Positions 10,446 to 21,125 of a DNA stretch of 64,000 nucleotides are shown piece by piece. The notes beneath the pieces are model-generated. The model searched no databases. It was not told the DNA's origin and saw nothing but the letters and a program-made list of their open reading frames with translations. Origin of the DNA: Atriophallophorus winterbourni (lineage: Eukaryota; Platyhelminthes; Trematoda; Plagiorchiida; Microphallidae). How positions within the stretch are numbered: the stretch's first letter is position 1; each line of letters opens with the position of its first letter. The DNA lies in NCBI GenBank assembly GCA_013407085.1, contig JACCGJ010002581.1:78642-142641 (forward strand). The letters run 5' to 3'. Position numbers and translations under genes: made by a program.

Positions 10446-12790
10446 ATGAGCCCTAAAGATATCACTGAGCTTTTTCAGCATACTATTTGTGATCGGTTGT
10501 TCGAAAGTCTCCAGGAATTAAATCACATGCTGGCAAAATTCACTCGAGTTTTCGGAACCCACTATTCCGAACGATCTTCGAAAAAAAATTCAGGGGGCGA
10601 GCTGACATTCATGAAATATGAGTGTCAACGAAAAGGATCCGTACAGAGGCCTACACGTGGAATTCGTCGTCGAACTTTCACCGCAACATATTGCGAAGCT
10701 TTTTTCAACATTGGTCGCCATGATGTGCAATTTCCGATTACTACTAGTAACAAAGTCCATAACCATGAATTACTAACTGGTGAAGCCGGATCGTGGCACT
10801 TCCGCAACAGAAGACACACTCCTTCGGAACAGGATGCCATTCAGCCGATGCTTGAAAGCGGGGCCTCGTCGTTCAATATTCGGTATTATGTGAAAACTAT
10901 GTTCGAAAGGAATCTTACCGGGTGGGATGTTGAGAATATGCGTCGTCGAGTTCTGGAAGGACGGAACAATCCAGGTAATTGTTGTTGAAATGCAATTAAA
11001 ATAAAATAATAATTGGTGAATATACTTATAATAATCCATTTTTCATAGCCTATATTCGCCGCATGGAAGCTGAACTGAACGTCGATGAAAAGGCGAGGGT
11101 ACTGCTGGACGAAACAGACAAGATGACGCATTTCATGTTCAGTACAAAGGAGATGCTCAGTTTGTATACTCGTTTTTCCGATTTTATTCTCATCGATGTT
11201 ACATTTCGTACTAATCGTGAAAAGTATTTCCTTTATCAATTGATGATCGTGGATGGCTGCAGGAAACGTCTTCCTGTAGCAATAGATTTTATGTGGCGGG
11301 AGACATCAAAGAATATCAGGACGTTCCAACTAATGTTTGTTGAATTCGTCCGTGATAGGGACGCCGTTTGTGTCATGATGTCCGATGGAGCCCCTGCGAT
11401 AGCGAAAGCAGTTGAAGACGTTTTTACCAACGCTTCGCATCTGCTTTGCCGAGTGCACATTATTCGGAATGTCACTCGTCGTAACCCCCAAAGGGAGGCT
11501 CTTAAATGGGTGTACGTAGCAATGAGTCCTAGGAGTTCGTGGCTATACGCCTTTGCGTTAATCAATGTGCAAAAAGCGGATCCCGTGTACTTTTCATACT
11601 TCAGAGCGCAATACTGTGGCAGCTCCCGTAAGTGGGCAAATGCTCGCCGTCCTAAGGTAGCTACTTACGGTATTGGGGACACGAACATGGTAGAGGCGAT
11701 GCACAAATGTGTAAAAAGGAATCGCTATAGTGGTTAGATCGCTATATGGGAGGCTATTCGGTTATCCTAAATCGGTGTTGGGTATCTTATCTGGCACCGA
11801 CAACGCGAAATTTATTCGAATAGCATGAGGCGGGTTCGCGTCCCCAACCACTTGGAATTAGATTCCCTGTGCGATCTTCTTATGCCATACGCCGTAGACC
11901 TCATATCCGCAAACGTAACCGCTTTAAAAGTTACTATAGTAGGCTCAACGGAAATTATGGTTCTTGTTAGGGACTCGCGGGTTTGGGGGTAGTGCTTCTC
12001 AAATTGGAAGTGCACATGTACCTTTTTCGTTGATCAATGTTTGCCATGTAGGCACGTGCTTGCTGCGGCAATATTGAAAAACTTTGATGTGTCGTCACCC
12101 CCGCTTTCCCAGCGCTGGTTGAGGAGTACTAATCACGTAATGCCAGTAGATGTTTTTTCTGCGGGCGTTCTTAGGCGAACTAATCGCGTGTTTTCATCTG
12201 GTCAATGTTACGCAGATGATTTAATAAATCGTTCGCGCCGCAAATTAGAGCCACCATACTTCAATCTGTTCCTGCGTAGTATGAATAACGTCTTAAATAC
12301 GACTGGTCCTTGTCCAATGCCTCCGTTTACTTCAACATTAGACCTTGGCAATATGCCACTCGCGTCCCTACGTTATGACACTCTCCCAGTGGAAACATTA
12401 TTAAATATAGAGCCCAGTGACGTAAACGGTCAGATATCGTCTCCGGTAGCCAGTGACGACGAAGAAGCAACGATTACCGCTGTGGAAGGCAACGTTGTTC
12501 GGGTATTAGGCGTTCACGATGGCCGGATAAACGATCGTGAACGGGCAGCTTTTTCTCACAACCCAATCCCATCCACCTCTCGACTACCTCCAGTAGATCT
12601 GGATGAGTTCTTAGGCCACGATCAAGTATGTGGTCAGTGTGGTTCTGGTGAACCACCGGAATTTGCTGGAAAAACAATAGAATGGGAGCAATGCCCTTAT
12701 TGTAACCAATGGTATCATCTCCACTGTTTAATTACCCCCTCAATTGTGACTGATAAGTGGTGCTTCGATTGCATGCAAAAATTTGAATGA
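10446..12790 (+). pseudogene. Mutator-like (MULE) transposase with SWIM and PHD fingers, spliced
   Basis: DDE transposase of the MULE superfamily in two exons: 10446-10974 and 11049-12790. The 74-bp intron has a CCAG/GTAATT donor and a TTTTCATAG acceptor, and the phase fits. Order of domains: FAR1-like zinc region (YECQRKG ... VHNHEL, residues about 58-110); catalytic region with FILIDVTFRTN (first Asp), CVMMSDGAPAIAKAV (second Asp), CRVHIIRN and NMVEAMHK (probable Glu); SWIM zinc finger KCTCTFFVDQCLPCRHVLAA near 12020; and a C-terminal C4HC3 PHD finger (VCGQCG ... CPYCNQWYHLHC ... KWCFDC) at 12628-12774. Damage: a +1 shift near 11734, a compensating shift before 11819 and TAG at 11990-11992. 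The PHD tail is not part of the common MULE architecture. A domesticated origin is unlikely given the breaks. Confidence 0.85.
10975..11048 (+). other. Intron in the MULE transposase
   Basis: 74 bp, AT-rich, starts GTAATT after CCAG and ends TTTTTCATAG. Joining 10974 to 11049 keeps the frame (phase 1). The translated intron would otherwise add a stop soon after the donor. Confidence 0.8.
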
Positions 12791-14075
12791 ATTTTTAATA
12801 TAATTTTACACAGTTAACTATGATCTAATCTATTTATGATGAGTTTCAGTGTCCCGTAATTAGCGATGGGATTCGAACTCGTTGTCTTCGTTTCTGGAAT
12901 CGTTCGAAAATGTGATTCGTTGTACGTGAATCAATACACCGGTGAATACATCCCACATGTAAGTTTTTATCCATGAATATGTTTTACCGTGATGCCGTGT
13001 GTGGTGTTCTTCCAGTGAACTAACCCAACACTCTCGCTAAAAAACATGAACGTCTGACAATCGTTTACACATCAATGATCTTGATTCTTTTATCCTTTTC
13101 GGTAAAACCTACTGCTTTGAATTATATCCAACGAGCAATATGAGGGAGAACATCGTACGGCTAAAAAATGAAAATTGCTATCGGCAACGCAACACGAACC
13201 CGCAACTGAATACGTAAGCTTGTGTTTACGTTAATCTTCCTAATATTCTATTATACTGTATATACCTAAATACTATACCTATCTCTCCTCCAGGTGTTGT
13301 TATCTCGTGCCTCCGGACACATCGCAATATCAATTTGAGGGTAGAAGAATACTAGGAATAAAAGGTTTACTGGAACACAACTTGCTGTTCAACAAATTCC
13401 AAAATATACATTTTATTTCCCATCTATTGGCTTTCTTAACCTAAGGCAGTAAATTGGACATGGCCATATTTCCTAGTGCGATCAAATGCGATAAAAATGT
13501 GTTGTGTTAAGACGAGTGAATTGTTGCTCACTTAGCTGATTGTGCATCGTAGAAAACGTTCCATTAGTTTAGCTGCATTGAATTTAGTCAGCTTTTCGAA
13601 CTATCATGTAACTTGTGACTTATAAATATTTCTTCATGACATTGTACGTTGACTAACCGCTCATGCTCTGTGAGATAGACCAAGAATTTCCACGTAGCTC
13701 CCCTCTCACTACATGTGGTAGAGCGTTCAGTTTCATTCGCCCCTTGTAGTCTGCTAGCCTGTACAAGACGCGCACTTTCGTCCGATAAGATTGCGAGTTT
13801 GCGCGAAAGCTCCACCCCCTCACTCGCTTGAATCGAAAGACAGTCTCAGGCTGAGAGATTACAGTGTATGTAATAATTTTACCACACAGAGTATCAGCCT
13901 TAAATCGGTGACGGCATATTGACACTGGTTTCACGTTATAATGTTTAAGACGAGAGAGTAAAGCTTATAACTACTGAATATATACGTTTACGAATATCAG
14001 ACACTATGGATGGTGACACTGATAAAGATAGTGAGCTGATTTGATTTTCAACATTGATGACTTTTGTATCATTAC
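12791..14075. other. Stretch without a recognisable gene
   Basis: Intergenic or decayed sequence. A minus-strand open frame of 93 codons at 13653-13934 and an overlapping one of 75 codons at 13588-13815 have no recognised motif and overlap in different frames. The right end of the MULE should lie in this stretch, but no sequence complementary to its left end was recognised. Confidence 0.5.
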
Positions 14076-14545
14076 TATGCACATAACATGTCTCAGAATT
14101 TTGACAAACTGACTGAATATGTCCAAGTGTACCACACTTGAAACATTAGCATTACGAAATGGACAAGTAAATCGAGAATGTTACTTGCCGCAAGATGCAC
14201 ATTTTCCAAACTTCTGATTGTTAAACTTAGACTTCCTTTTGCCGATTTCGCTTACTCTGTCTGGTTTGACATCAGAATCACTTTGTCGCTGTGGTCGGTT
14301 GCGGGACTGAGGTTTAGATCTAGAGGTTCCGAACAAAACAGTTCGAGTGTCAGCATTAATTTGATGATTAATTTCTTTTGAAACATCTTCATTGAGTTCA
14401 CATATTTTCTTGAAATTTCATAGGTTGGATTATTCAACATCAATAACTGGCGATACAAATCGGGTTCATTGATACCAGCAATTAAACGATCTCTTTTTCC
14501 CCTTCTTACTCCATGTGTGATATTATTCGAATTCTTATTGAATTA
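14076..14545 (-). pseudogene. Gypsy (Mag/K02A2.6-like) gag remnant with two zinc knuckles
   Basis: The minus strand reads DRLIAGINEPDLYRQLLMLN, then a capsid tail with EISRKYVNSM, a basic linker (SRNRPQRQSD) and CASCGK-HSRFTCPF. A second knuckle, recognisable after a frame change, is CFKCGTLGHIQSVC. The paired knuckles and the RLIAGI...LYRQLL segment are typical of gypsy gag from this clade. Stops and at least two frame changes show it is dead. No LTR was identified next to it. It is a different lineage from the 31-34 kb gypsy element, whose knuckle region reads differently. Confidence 0.7.
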
Positions 14546-14669
14546 TTACCATCATACGGATATCATTAAGCTTGTTGCTTGGCGTACCACTCATCAAGTG
14601 ATATAAGGCTCGCTTAATTTCATCTTACCGTCTCCTGCTGACAGCTAACAGACGGAAACAAGCTTTACA

Positions 14670-14672
14670 ATG

Positions 14673-14731
<59 letters not shown>

Positions 14732-14735
14732 TTAT

Positions 14736-14801
<66 letters not shown>

Positions 14802-14802
14802 A

Positions 14803-14847
<45 letters not shown>

Positions 14848-14917
14848 CCTATCTATCTATCTACCAATCTATCTATCTATTTATTTATCTATCTATCTAC
14901 CTATCTATCTATCTATC

Positions 14918-14948
<31 letters not shown>

Positions 14949-14977
14949 CTATCAATCAATCAATCTATCTATTAATC
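14670..14977 (+). repeat. (TATC)n microsatellite
   Basis: About 310 bp of tetranucleotide TATC/ATCT with scattered interruptions (TTTA, AATC, CAAT). The long 'YLSI' open frame through it is an artefact of the repeat. It directly precedes the deleted gypsy copy at 15.0 kb. Confidence 0.98.
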
Positions 14978-15311
14978 AATTTAACTTTAACAACGCCAAT
15001 TGTAATGAAGATACAAAGATGTATTCATGGTCGGTTGTGCTAAGCTAGATGAGAAGACTAGTGTGCAAATGTTGTTAAGAAAGTTGTGGCCAGTAGAACA
15101 TGAAAAATATTGCAATTTTATTCTTCAAAAATGTCGGAAATATTTCATTTTGATGAAAACCGTTGAATGCCTCAGCAGAATTTTCGGCGAACGCTCATCT
15201 TTGTTCAATATCAGATACAACTGTATGCAAGTCACAATGAGAGTTCATGAAGATATCATAACATTCACTGTCTAAGTAAATTAGCAGTGCGAACGTTTTG
15301 AACGTTCCAAG

Positions 15312-15833
15312 GTGTTTCCAATGAAAGCTGCTTCAACTCAATCGGTGCTATTCACGATTGTGCACGACAACGTCTCACAATTTACATCTGTTTTTGAACA
15401 GTTTCGCAGAGCGTGCAGAATAAAACATGTCTACCACCCCCAGTCAAACGGACAGGTTGAAAGGTTTGTGAACACATTAAAGCGAGCTAGAGTCAAAGCA
15501 AAGTTAGATGAAACGTATCACAACATCTTAGACATATTCTTATTATCTTGGAAATCAACACCGATACATTCCACAGACGAAAACAGGCCATCAGCAGAAC
15601 TATTTTTGGGAAGGAAGCTAAGGCAGACATTTGATGCCTTGAAACTAGTAACTGTGCGACAACCGAAATACAGTCGTAAAATGGAGCATCAGTGTAACAA
15701 ATATCATGGTGCAAAACGAACAATGTTTACCATTAGAAATAGAGTTTATGTACGGAATATACGATACAATATGGAGGATTGGTTATCAGGAACAATAGTC
15801 AGGAATGTTAGAAAAGTTATAAACAAAGTATAA
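15312..15833 (+). pseudogene. Gypsy integrase C-terminal fragment (unit 1)
   Basis: About 173 codons covering the end of the integrase core (HPQSNGQVERFVNTLKRA) and the C-terminal tail (LGRKLRQTFDALKLVTVRQP ... GNRVYVRN-like IRNRVYVRNIRYN, DWLSGTIV). The second catalytic aspartate region reads VHDNVSQFTS, so the usual DNG is DNV. The fragment is open throughout because the truncated gag frame does not feed into it. It cannot act alone: the first Asp and zinc domain are absent. Confidence 0.8.
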
Positions 15834-15949
15834 GTTAGTAACCTAATATGGACACGCCATATCAATCATTTAAACAGCAGTATCATTAATTATAATTAAT
15901 TCAATATTATTGATTGTTGTTGAAACACTCGCCACATATAGCCAGGTGT

Positions 15950-16205
15950 ATACCTTATTACTAAACCAAAGTCGGAATTCAAAATTCTCTAGTTTCGAAC
16001 ATTTTAGCCTCACAACTGTCGTGAGTGATAGCGCAACCGACGTCTCTGTTTCACTTGTTAATCAGTGGCTACATTCGCGTGGTTAACAGCATATTTTTAC
16101 TACACCCAGACATGGATTAGTCGGGACATTAATAGGTAAGCTAGAACGTGCAATTCCATATTGATTCACAACTACATTTATTGAACTTTTTTGTTTATGG
16201 ACAAT
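15950..16205 (+). pseudogene. Foreign integrase-like piece, copy 1
   Basis: Nearly the same as 17956-18250. It reads VETLATYSQVYTLLLSQSRN, then VSDSATDVS, HSRG, TPRHGLVGTLIG and LERAI, which resembles the DNG...PxxNGxxE region of an integrase from another retroelement, heavily worn. It is joined to the same point of the gypsy 3' end in both units. Confidence 0.55.
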
Positions 16206-16218
16206 TTCTTGCAACATT

Positions 16219-17879
16219 TTTGGCGAACGCTCATCTTTGTTCATTATCAGATACAACTATATGCATATCATGAAGGGAGTTGGTGAGGATATCATAACAT
16301 ACACTGCAAGAATAAATCAGCAAGGAAAACGATTTAAACTGAAGAACCCTACAGAGAACGCTTTCAAAAATCTGATATTTGTTTGTGGATTACAGTCTCT
16401 TAATGATTATGAGTTACGAACAAAAGTTCTATTAAAGCTGGAAGCTGACACTGACATGACATGACAGAGTGTCAGTGAGGAATGTCAGAAATTGCTAAAT
16501 CGGAAGCAAGATTCTAAGATGATAGAACCGCATGCATGGCCACCAGTGTCAAACATAAATGAGATTCAATCTGATAAGATAATCAATTCAGAATTTCAAT
16601 GAAACAGATTACAACAGAACAAACCCGGAAGTGCATGTCGGCACTGCGGAATGCAGCACTATGAACGATTTTGCAGTTATAAGAATTACAGGTGTCACAA
16701 TTCCGGAATTGTTGGTCATATAAAGAAATTGTGTCGCAAAACGTTTTGGAAGCCAATGACAAGTAAACCGAACAGCACAAGAAACAGAAGTATTTCGAAT
16801 CTGGTTTTCACAACCACCGGTTTAAACGCAGAGAGTCAAAGGAATTACATAAGCATTCGTATCAACGGAACACCAATAAAACTGCAATTAGATACGGCTT
16901 TCAACATCACAGTAATCTCCAAAGCAACGTGAGAACAATTAGGATGCCCGAAATATGAAGAAATAATCCATACTGACAGATCAGCAACTGGTAAGCAGTT
17001 ACGTTTCGTGTGTAAGCTGCAATGTAACGTTTCATTTCGTGTCGTGCATTTTAATGGTTATTGTTACATTTCTGAACTCGATTTTTTGAATGTTCTTGGA
17101 ATTGACTGGATCGATAAACTTGATTTATGGAGAATTCCAATTCTGGATATTTGCGAACCATCTAGCATAAATAACCCTTCATGTGAGCTTAGCACTTGTC
17201 CAATAACAGAAGGTCCGTTGTTACGAATCCACTTTGATTTTGCAGGTCTGATTGGAGGTATACATTACTTCGTCATTGTTGATGCGTTTTCAAATTGGGC
17301 CGAAGTGATTCAAATGAGAGTTGCTTTAACTCAATCGGTGCTGTCCACTCTAAAAAACATATTTTCGAAATTTGGAGTGTCCGAGACGATTGTGTCCGAC
17401 AACGGCTCACAATTTACATCTTCTGAGTTTGAACAGTTTCGCAGGTCGCGCGGAATAAAACATGTCTGTTCGCCCGCCTACTACCCTCAGTCAAATGGAC
17501 AGTTTGAATGTTTTGTGGACACATTAAAGCAAGCAATAGCCAAAGCAAAGTTGTATGGAACATGTCACGACTTCTTGAACACATTCTTATTATCTTACAG
17601 ATCAACAAGGATACATGTCACTAACGATAACAAGCCATCAGCAGAACTATTTTGGGAAGGAAGCTGAGGCAGACATTTGATGCCTTGAAATTAGTATCTG
17701 TGCGACAACCGAAATACAGTCGTAAAATGGAGCATCAGTGTAACAAATATCATGGTGCAAAACGAACAATGTTTACTATTGGGAATAGAGTTTATGTACG
17801 CAATATGCGATACAATATGGAGGATTGGTTATCAGGAACAATAGTCAGGAATGTTAGAAAAGTTATAAACAAAGTATAA
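16219..17879 (+). pseudogene. Gypsy gag-protease-integrase pseudogene lacking RT (unit 2)
   Basis: One frame with breaks: gag tail (FGERSSLFIIRYNYMHIMKG, VCGLQSLNDYELRTKVLL), TGA at about 16462, TGA after NSEFQ near 16600, knuckles CRHCGMQHYERFC and CHNSGIVGHIKKLC (second Cys lost), protease LQLDTAFNITVISKAT then TGA. Then LNVLGIDWIDKLDLW runs directly into LRIHFDFAGLIGGIHYFVIV of the integrase core, TIVSDNGSQFTS and YYPQSNGQFECF. A 1-nt deletion at AELFWEGS shifts the C-terminal part (17652-17879). The NSEFQ TGA, the SKAT TGA, the LFWEGS shift and the RT deletion are all shared with the 31-34 kb copy. Confidence 0.85.
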
Positions 17880-17955
17880 GTTAGTGACCTAATATGGGCA
17901 CGCCATATCAATCAATTAAACAGCAGTATCATTAATTATAATCAATTCAATATTA

Positions 17956-18252
17956 TTGATTGTTGTTGAAACACTCGCCACATATAGCCAGGTGTATACA
18001 TTATTACTAAGCCAAAGTCGGAATTCAAAATTCTCTAGTTACGAACATTTTAGCCTCACAACTGTCGTGAGTGATAACGCGACCGACGTCTCTAGTTCGC
18101 CTGTTAATCAGTGGCTACATTCGCTTGGTTACCAGCATATGTTTACTACACCCAGACATGGATTAGTCGGAACATTAATAGGTACGCTAGAACGTGTAAT
18201 TCCATATTGATCCACAACTACATTTATTGAACTTCTTTGTTTATGGACAATT
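17956..18252 (+). pseudogene. Foreign integrase-like piece, copy 2
   Basis: Better preserved than copy 1: VETLATYSQVYTLLLSQSRN ... TVVSDNATDVSS ... WLHSLGYQHMFTTPRHGLVG, a DNx...H..T.PxHxxxxG pattern of retroviral-type integrases with the DNG changed to DNA. The family is not identified. Homology with copy 1 ends at about 18252 ('ggacaattccttgc'). Confidence 0.6.
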
Positions 18253-18720
18253 CCTTGCGTCAATTTGATAAAAGTTAATCATAAATCGGATCTATATGTG
18301 TAAGCAGTTAACTCTCAATGAAAGTCAACATTGTAAAAAACGATCGTTTTACAGGAATCACATATGCGTAGTTGTGATTTGTCTAACACGATTCAACTAT
18401 TATTCCAATGCACTCGATAATTGTATTACTTATCAACGGCTGTTAGCTCTGTATTCTCCTTTTTGAACTCATATATCATGATATTTCACAGATAGATTAA
18501 GTTTAGCATATTGCGTTATTAGACCGTACAACAAAATCGTTACTCGTGCATATAATTTAAAAATCCTGCCATTCAAACGAGCTTTGCTATAGACAACCCG
18601 AATTTTTAGTTTAACTCTCTTGGCTATCAGGCCTGTCTACTTTTGATTTGTAAGTAATCGCACCAAATAAATTTGTTTTTCATAATATACACAAACCACA
18701 AAACCTTGAGCGTTCGTTCA
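18253..18720. other. Stretch without a recognisable gene
   Basis: AT-rich sequence between the gypsy duplication and the GATTGG repeat. No ORF or motif of note was seen. Confidence 0.5.
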
Positions 18721-18829
18721 TTGACATCTGATTGGTCGGTTATCGGATTGGCTAAAATTATTCTGAATGATTTTGTGACAATTTCGTCAGCTTTGATTGG
18801 TCGGTTATTTGATTGGCTAAAATTATTCA
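18721..18829 (+). repeat. GATTGGTCGG tandem, copy 2
   Basis: Same family as 10310-10393, with the first unit altered to 'ggttatcggattgg' and a 25-bp longer spacer. Flanks differ completely from copy 1, so this is a mobile or amplified short repeat. Confidence 0.75.
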
Positions 18830-18883
18830 TTCACACAAACTACAGCGTTTGTGTAAATATCGCCAGCCTCACAACTCCTGCCC

Positions 18884-19240
18884 ATGAATGCAATCTCACC
18901 ACTATTGAAATGGTCACTGCAGATGTACGCCAAGCAGCTCGATCGTCATGTAAGTCTAGTAAAAAAACTCGTGCTCCCTGTATTCAAGGCAAATTTGCCA
19001 ATACTTCGAGGTGGACCACACGTCAATAGTATATATAGGGCCATGCGAAACTTTAATGAATATAAACCACCCCATGGTTTATACAATTATCACCCCGTCC
19101 ATAGACAATTCCCGGTCACATCTGACCCATTTAGCCCAATTATTCCTCCCCATAGTCCTTTCTCTCCTCAGCATTCACGTCCTCACTATCCTTCTTCAAG
19201 ACACCACCATTTTTCACCTAAATACGCTCACGTACCCTAG
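18884..19240 (+). CDS. Pro/Ser/His-rich open frame upstream of a CR1 ORF2
   Basis: 118 codons from ATG 18884 to TAG 19238. The second half is unusually rich in Pro, Ser and His (PFSPIIPPHSPFSPQH, RPHYPSSRHHHFSP). The position, 256 bp ahead of the CR1 endonuclease frame, fits the tail of a LINE ORF1, but there is no RRM or zinc motif to prove it. It may be a chance frame. Confidence 0.3.
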   Translation: MNAISPLLKWSLQMYAKQLDRHVSLVKKLVLPVFKANLPILRGGPHVNSIYRAMRNFNEYKPPHGLYNYHPVHRQFPVTSDPFSPIIPPHSPFSPQHSRPHYPSSRHHHFSPKYAHVP

Positions 19241-19496
19241 ATCAGCATCCCTTCATGAACGGGAACCCGTTTAATACATACCCAGACCCTTTTCAAACCA
19301 GGTATATGCCGATGCAAAATTTTCCTCAGCAAAAATTTCCTCTTCATTACCAAAACCCTTACTTAAATTAACACCATCAATATCAAACCACTCATGTAAA
19401 TCACTTCCGGTTACACATGTTTAGTATCCTAAAATTAATCTTCTATTATTTAATGCACGGTCGATTATCTCAAAGCTTTCTACCCTTCAACATTTC

Positions 19497-20978
19497 TTGA
19501 TCTCAAACCCGTACGAAATAGTTCTCATCACAGAAACGTGGACATCTCATGACATTCCCAACGTTTCACTTGAACCAGCCAAATATTTCATGTTTCGTAG
19601 GGACCGCACTCACACTCTTGGTGGTGGTATTCTCATTTATGTTAACACAGATTTTCAGGCAGAAATATACAGTTCTCATATGTTAGAAGATCTAGATGAC
19701 TCGATTTGGATCACCATACCCTCTCTTGATACTCTCATAGGGTGCATCTATAACCCACCATCTCTTTCCACACTCACTATTGATGAACTTATAAATGTGT
19801 TTACTGAAGCATCCATTGCCCCTCCCAGCAATAAAATTATTGCTGGGGATTTCAACATGCCATGCATCAGCTGGAAATACCCCCATATTTCGAATAGATT
19901 TTCAGCATTCGCCAAAACGATTAACCTTTTAGGTTTCACACAATCTGTGAGTAAGCCTACAAGACTGTTCAGCATTTCAGACTTGATCTTCACTCTAGGT
20001 ACTGATCTCAGCAACGTTGAAATTTTAGATCCACTTCCCGGTTGCGACCACAATATGGTCACTTGCGTTCTGCACCTTTTTCGGAAGCCGGCATATATTC
20101 ACAATGATGAGAAAATTTATATCACCTGGACTGAGTTTTCGAATCTTCTCAAAGACAACGACTGGACTGAATTTTTTCTTTCTTCAGACTTCAATCGTAT
20201 TTCTTCGATTTTCCATGATAACCACTTAGCATGCCTTCGGAGTTCGTCAACCTCTCATATTGAAAGAAGTAAACATAACCCCATAACCCTTCTCGAAAAA
20301 ACGATTGCTCGTCTCTCTTCTTCTGCGAATCATAAGTTTGACTTCTTCTCTGTTATACGCCGACATGAGCTATGTAACTCTGTCCCAGGTATTAAAATTC
20401 GCCTCATAGAGCGTCAAGAAAAAAAGGCTTTAAGCAGTAACTCAAAGACTAGGTCTTTGAATTGTCTTACGAAGAATAGATGTATCTCATTAAAACGTGA
20501 CATTTCTTCAATTATTTATCAAAAAGATAATAAGGATGTAGTTACTACTGACCCGCCCACACTAAGTCAGGCTTTCTCTTCATTCTTCAACAGCTCATTT
20601 AATAATAACATTTACCATCCACCGGCAAACAATAACGTTCCCTTAAATACTATTGACTACTTTACTTTGACTCTAAAAGAAATAAAAGATATTTTCCGTC
20701 GAAGTAAAATTTCTCACAAGCCTGATGATGTAGATTTTATATCAGCCATCTTACACAACAACAGCGAAGATTTTACCTTACTCTTATTAAATCTTTTCAA
20801 TATTATTCTGAAATCCGGAGTCTTTCCAACTCATTGGAAACAATCGTTCAAAATCTGGTAATTCGAACCTCGTTACGAATTATCGCCCTATTAATCACAC
20901 TTTTATTCTCTCAAGGTTATTTGGAATGTTAATTGAGAAATCTTTGTTGGACTACCTCGGCTCAGATGCGTTCTCTCC
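19497..20978 (+). pseudogene. CR1-like ORF2: endonuclease and start of reverse transcriptase
   Basis: The apurinic-type endonuclease domain is well kept: VLITETWTSHDIPN (ETW), GGGILIYV, WITIPSLDTLIGCIYNPPS, IIAGDFNMPCISW, SDLIFTLG and the closing CDHNMVTC (usual SDH is CDH). A linker and the RT entry follow: DDVDFISAILHNNS, SGVFPTHWKQS. A frameshift at about 20850 follows; in the next frame SNLVTNYRPINHTFILSRLF and EKSLLDYLGSDA continue to about 20978, where the LINE is cut off before the catalytic FADD. The open frame is 454 codons, one of the longest host-free ORFs in the window. Live role: nicking target DNA and priming reverse transcription. Confidence 0.85.
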
Positions 20979-21125
20979 AGGTCTACGTGGATCTGGGAGA
21001 AACGCACATTCAGCTCGAAAAAAGCTCCAGATGGTATCTTTGTGTGTCGGTGGATTCTCGTGCGTTGGCAATCGCCGCACGCTTTAGCCCATGTCCGAAC
21101 GTTCCTACTGACTTTTAGCCAGCTA

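Larger units (their letters stand above)
15020..16212 (+). mobile_element. Deleted gypsy fragment, tandem unit 1
   Basis: Begins inside gag ([20 protein letters not shown], 15027 on) and jumps at about 15280-15310 from EDIITFT straight into the integrase core (QSVLFTIVHDNVSQFTS). It lacks the rest of gag, the zinc knuckles, protease, RT, RNase H and integrase N-terminus. The integrase part continues to VRKVINKV and a TAA at 15831-15833. The DNG of the catalytic core is changed to DNV. After 'cacgccatat' at about 15865 the gypsy homology stops and a foreign integrase-like piece follows. Unit 2 starts at 16213. Unlike unit 2, it keeps the frame at FLGRKLRQTF. Confidence 0.8.
16213..18252 (+). 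mobile_element. Deleted gypsy element, tandem unit 2
   Basis: Restarts in gag at 'caacatttttggcgaacgctc' and runs through gag, two zinc knuckles, protease and integrase to the same foreign piece as unit 1, about 2.05 kb downstream of the matching point in unit 1. It lacks all of RT and RNase H, with the same junction as the 31219-33982 element. No LTR remains at either end. The join at about 16213 (3' flank of unit 1 to inside gag of unit 2) is what an unequal exchange or local duplication would leave. Confidence 0.8.

Noticed and set aside
12862..12885. GAGTTCGAATCCC on the minus strand, similar to a Pol III B box
   Set aside because: The flanks do not form a T-arm, and no A box or cloverleaf is seen, so no tRNA or tRNA-SINE is called.
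14670..14975. 101-codon YLSI-repeat frame
   Set aside because: Pure translation of the TATC microsatellite.
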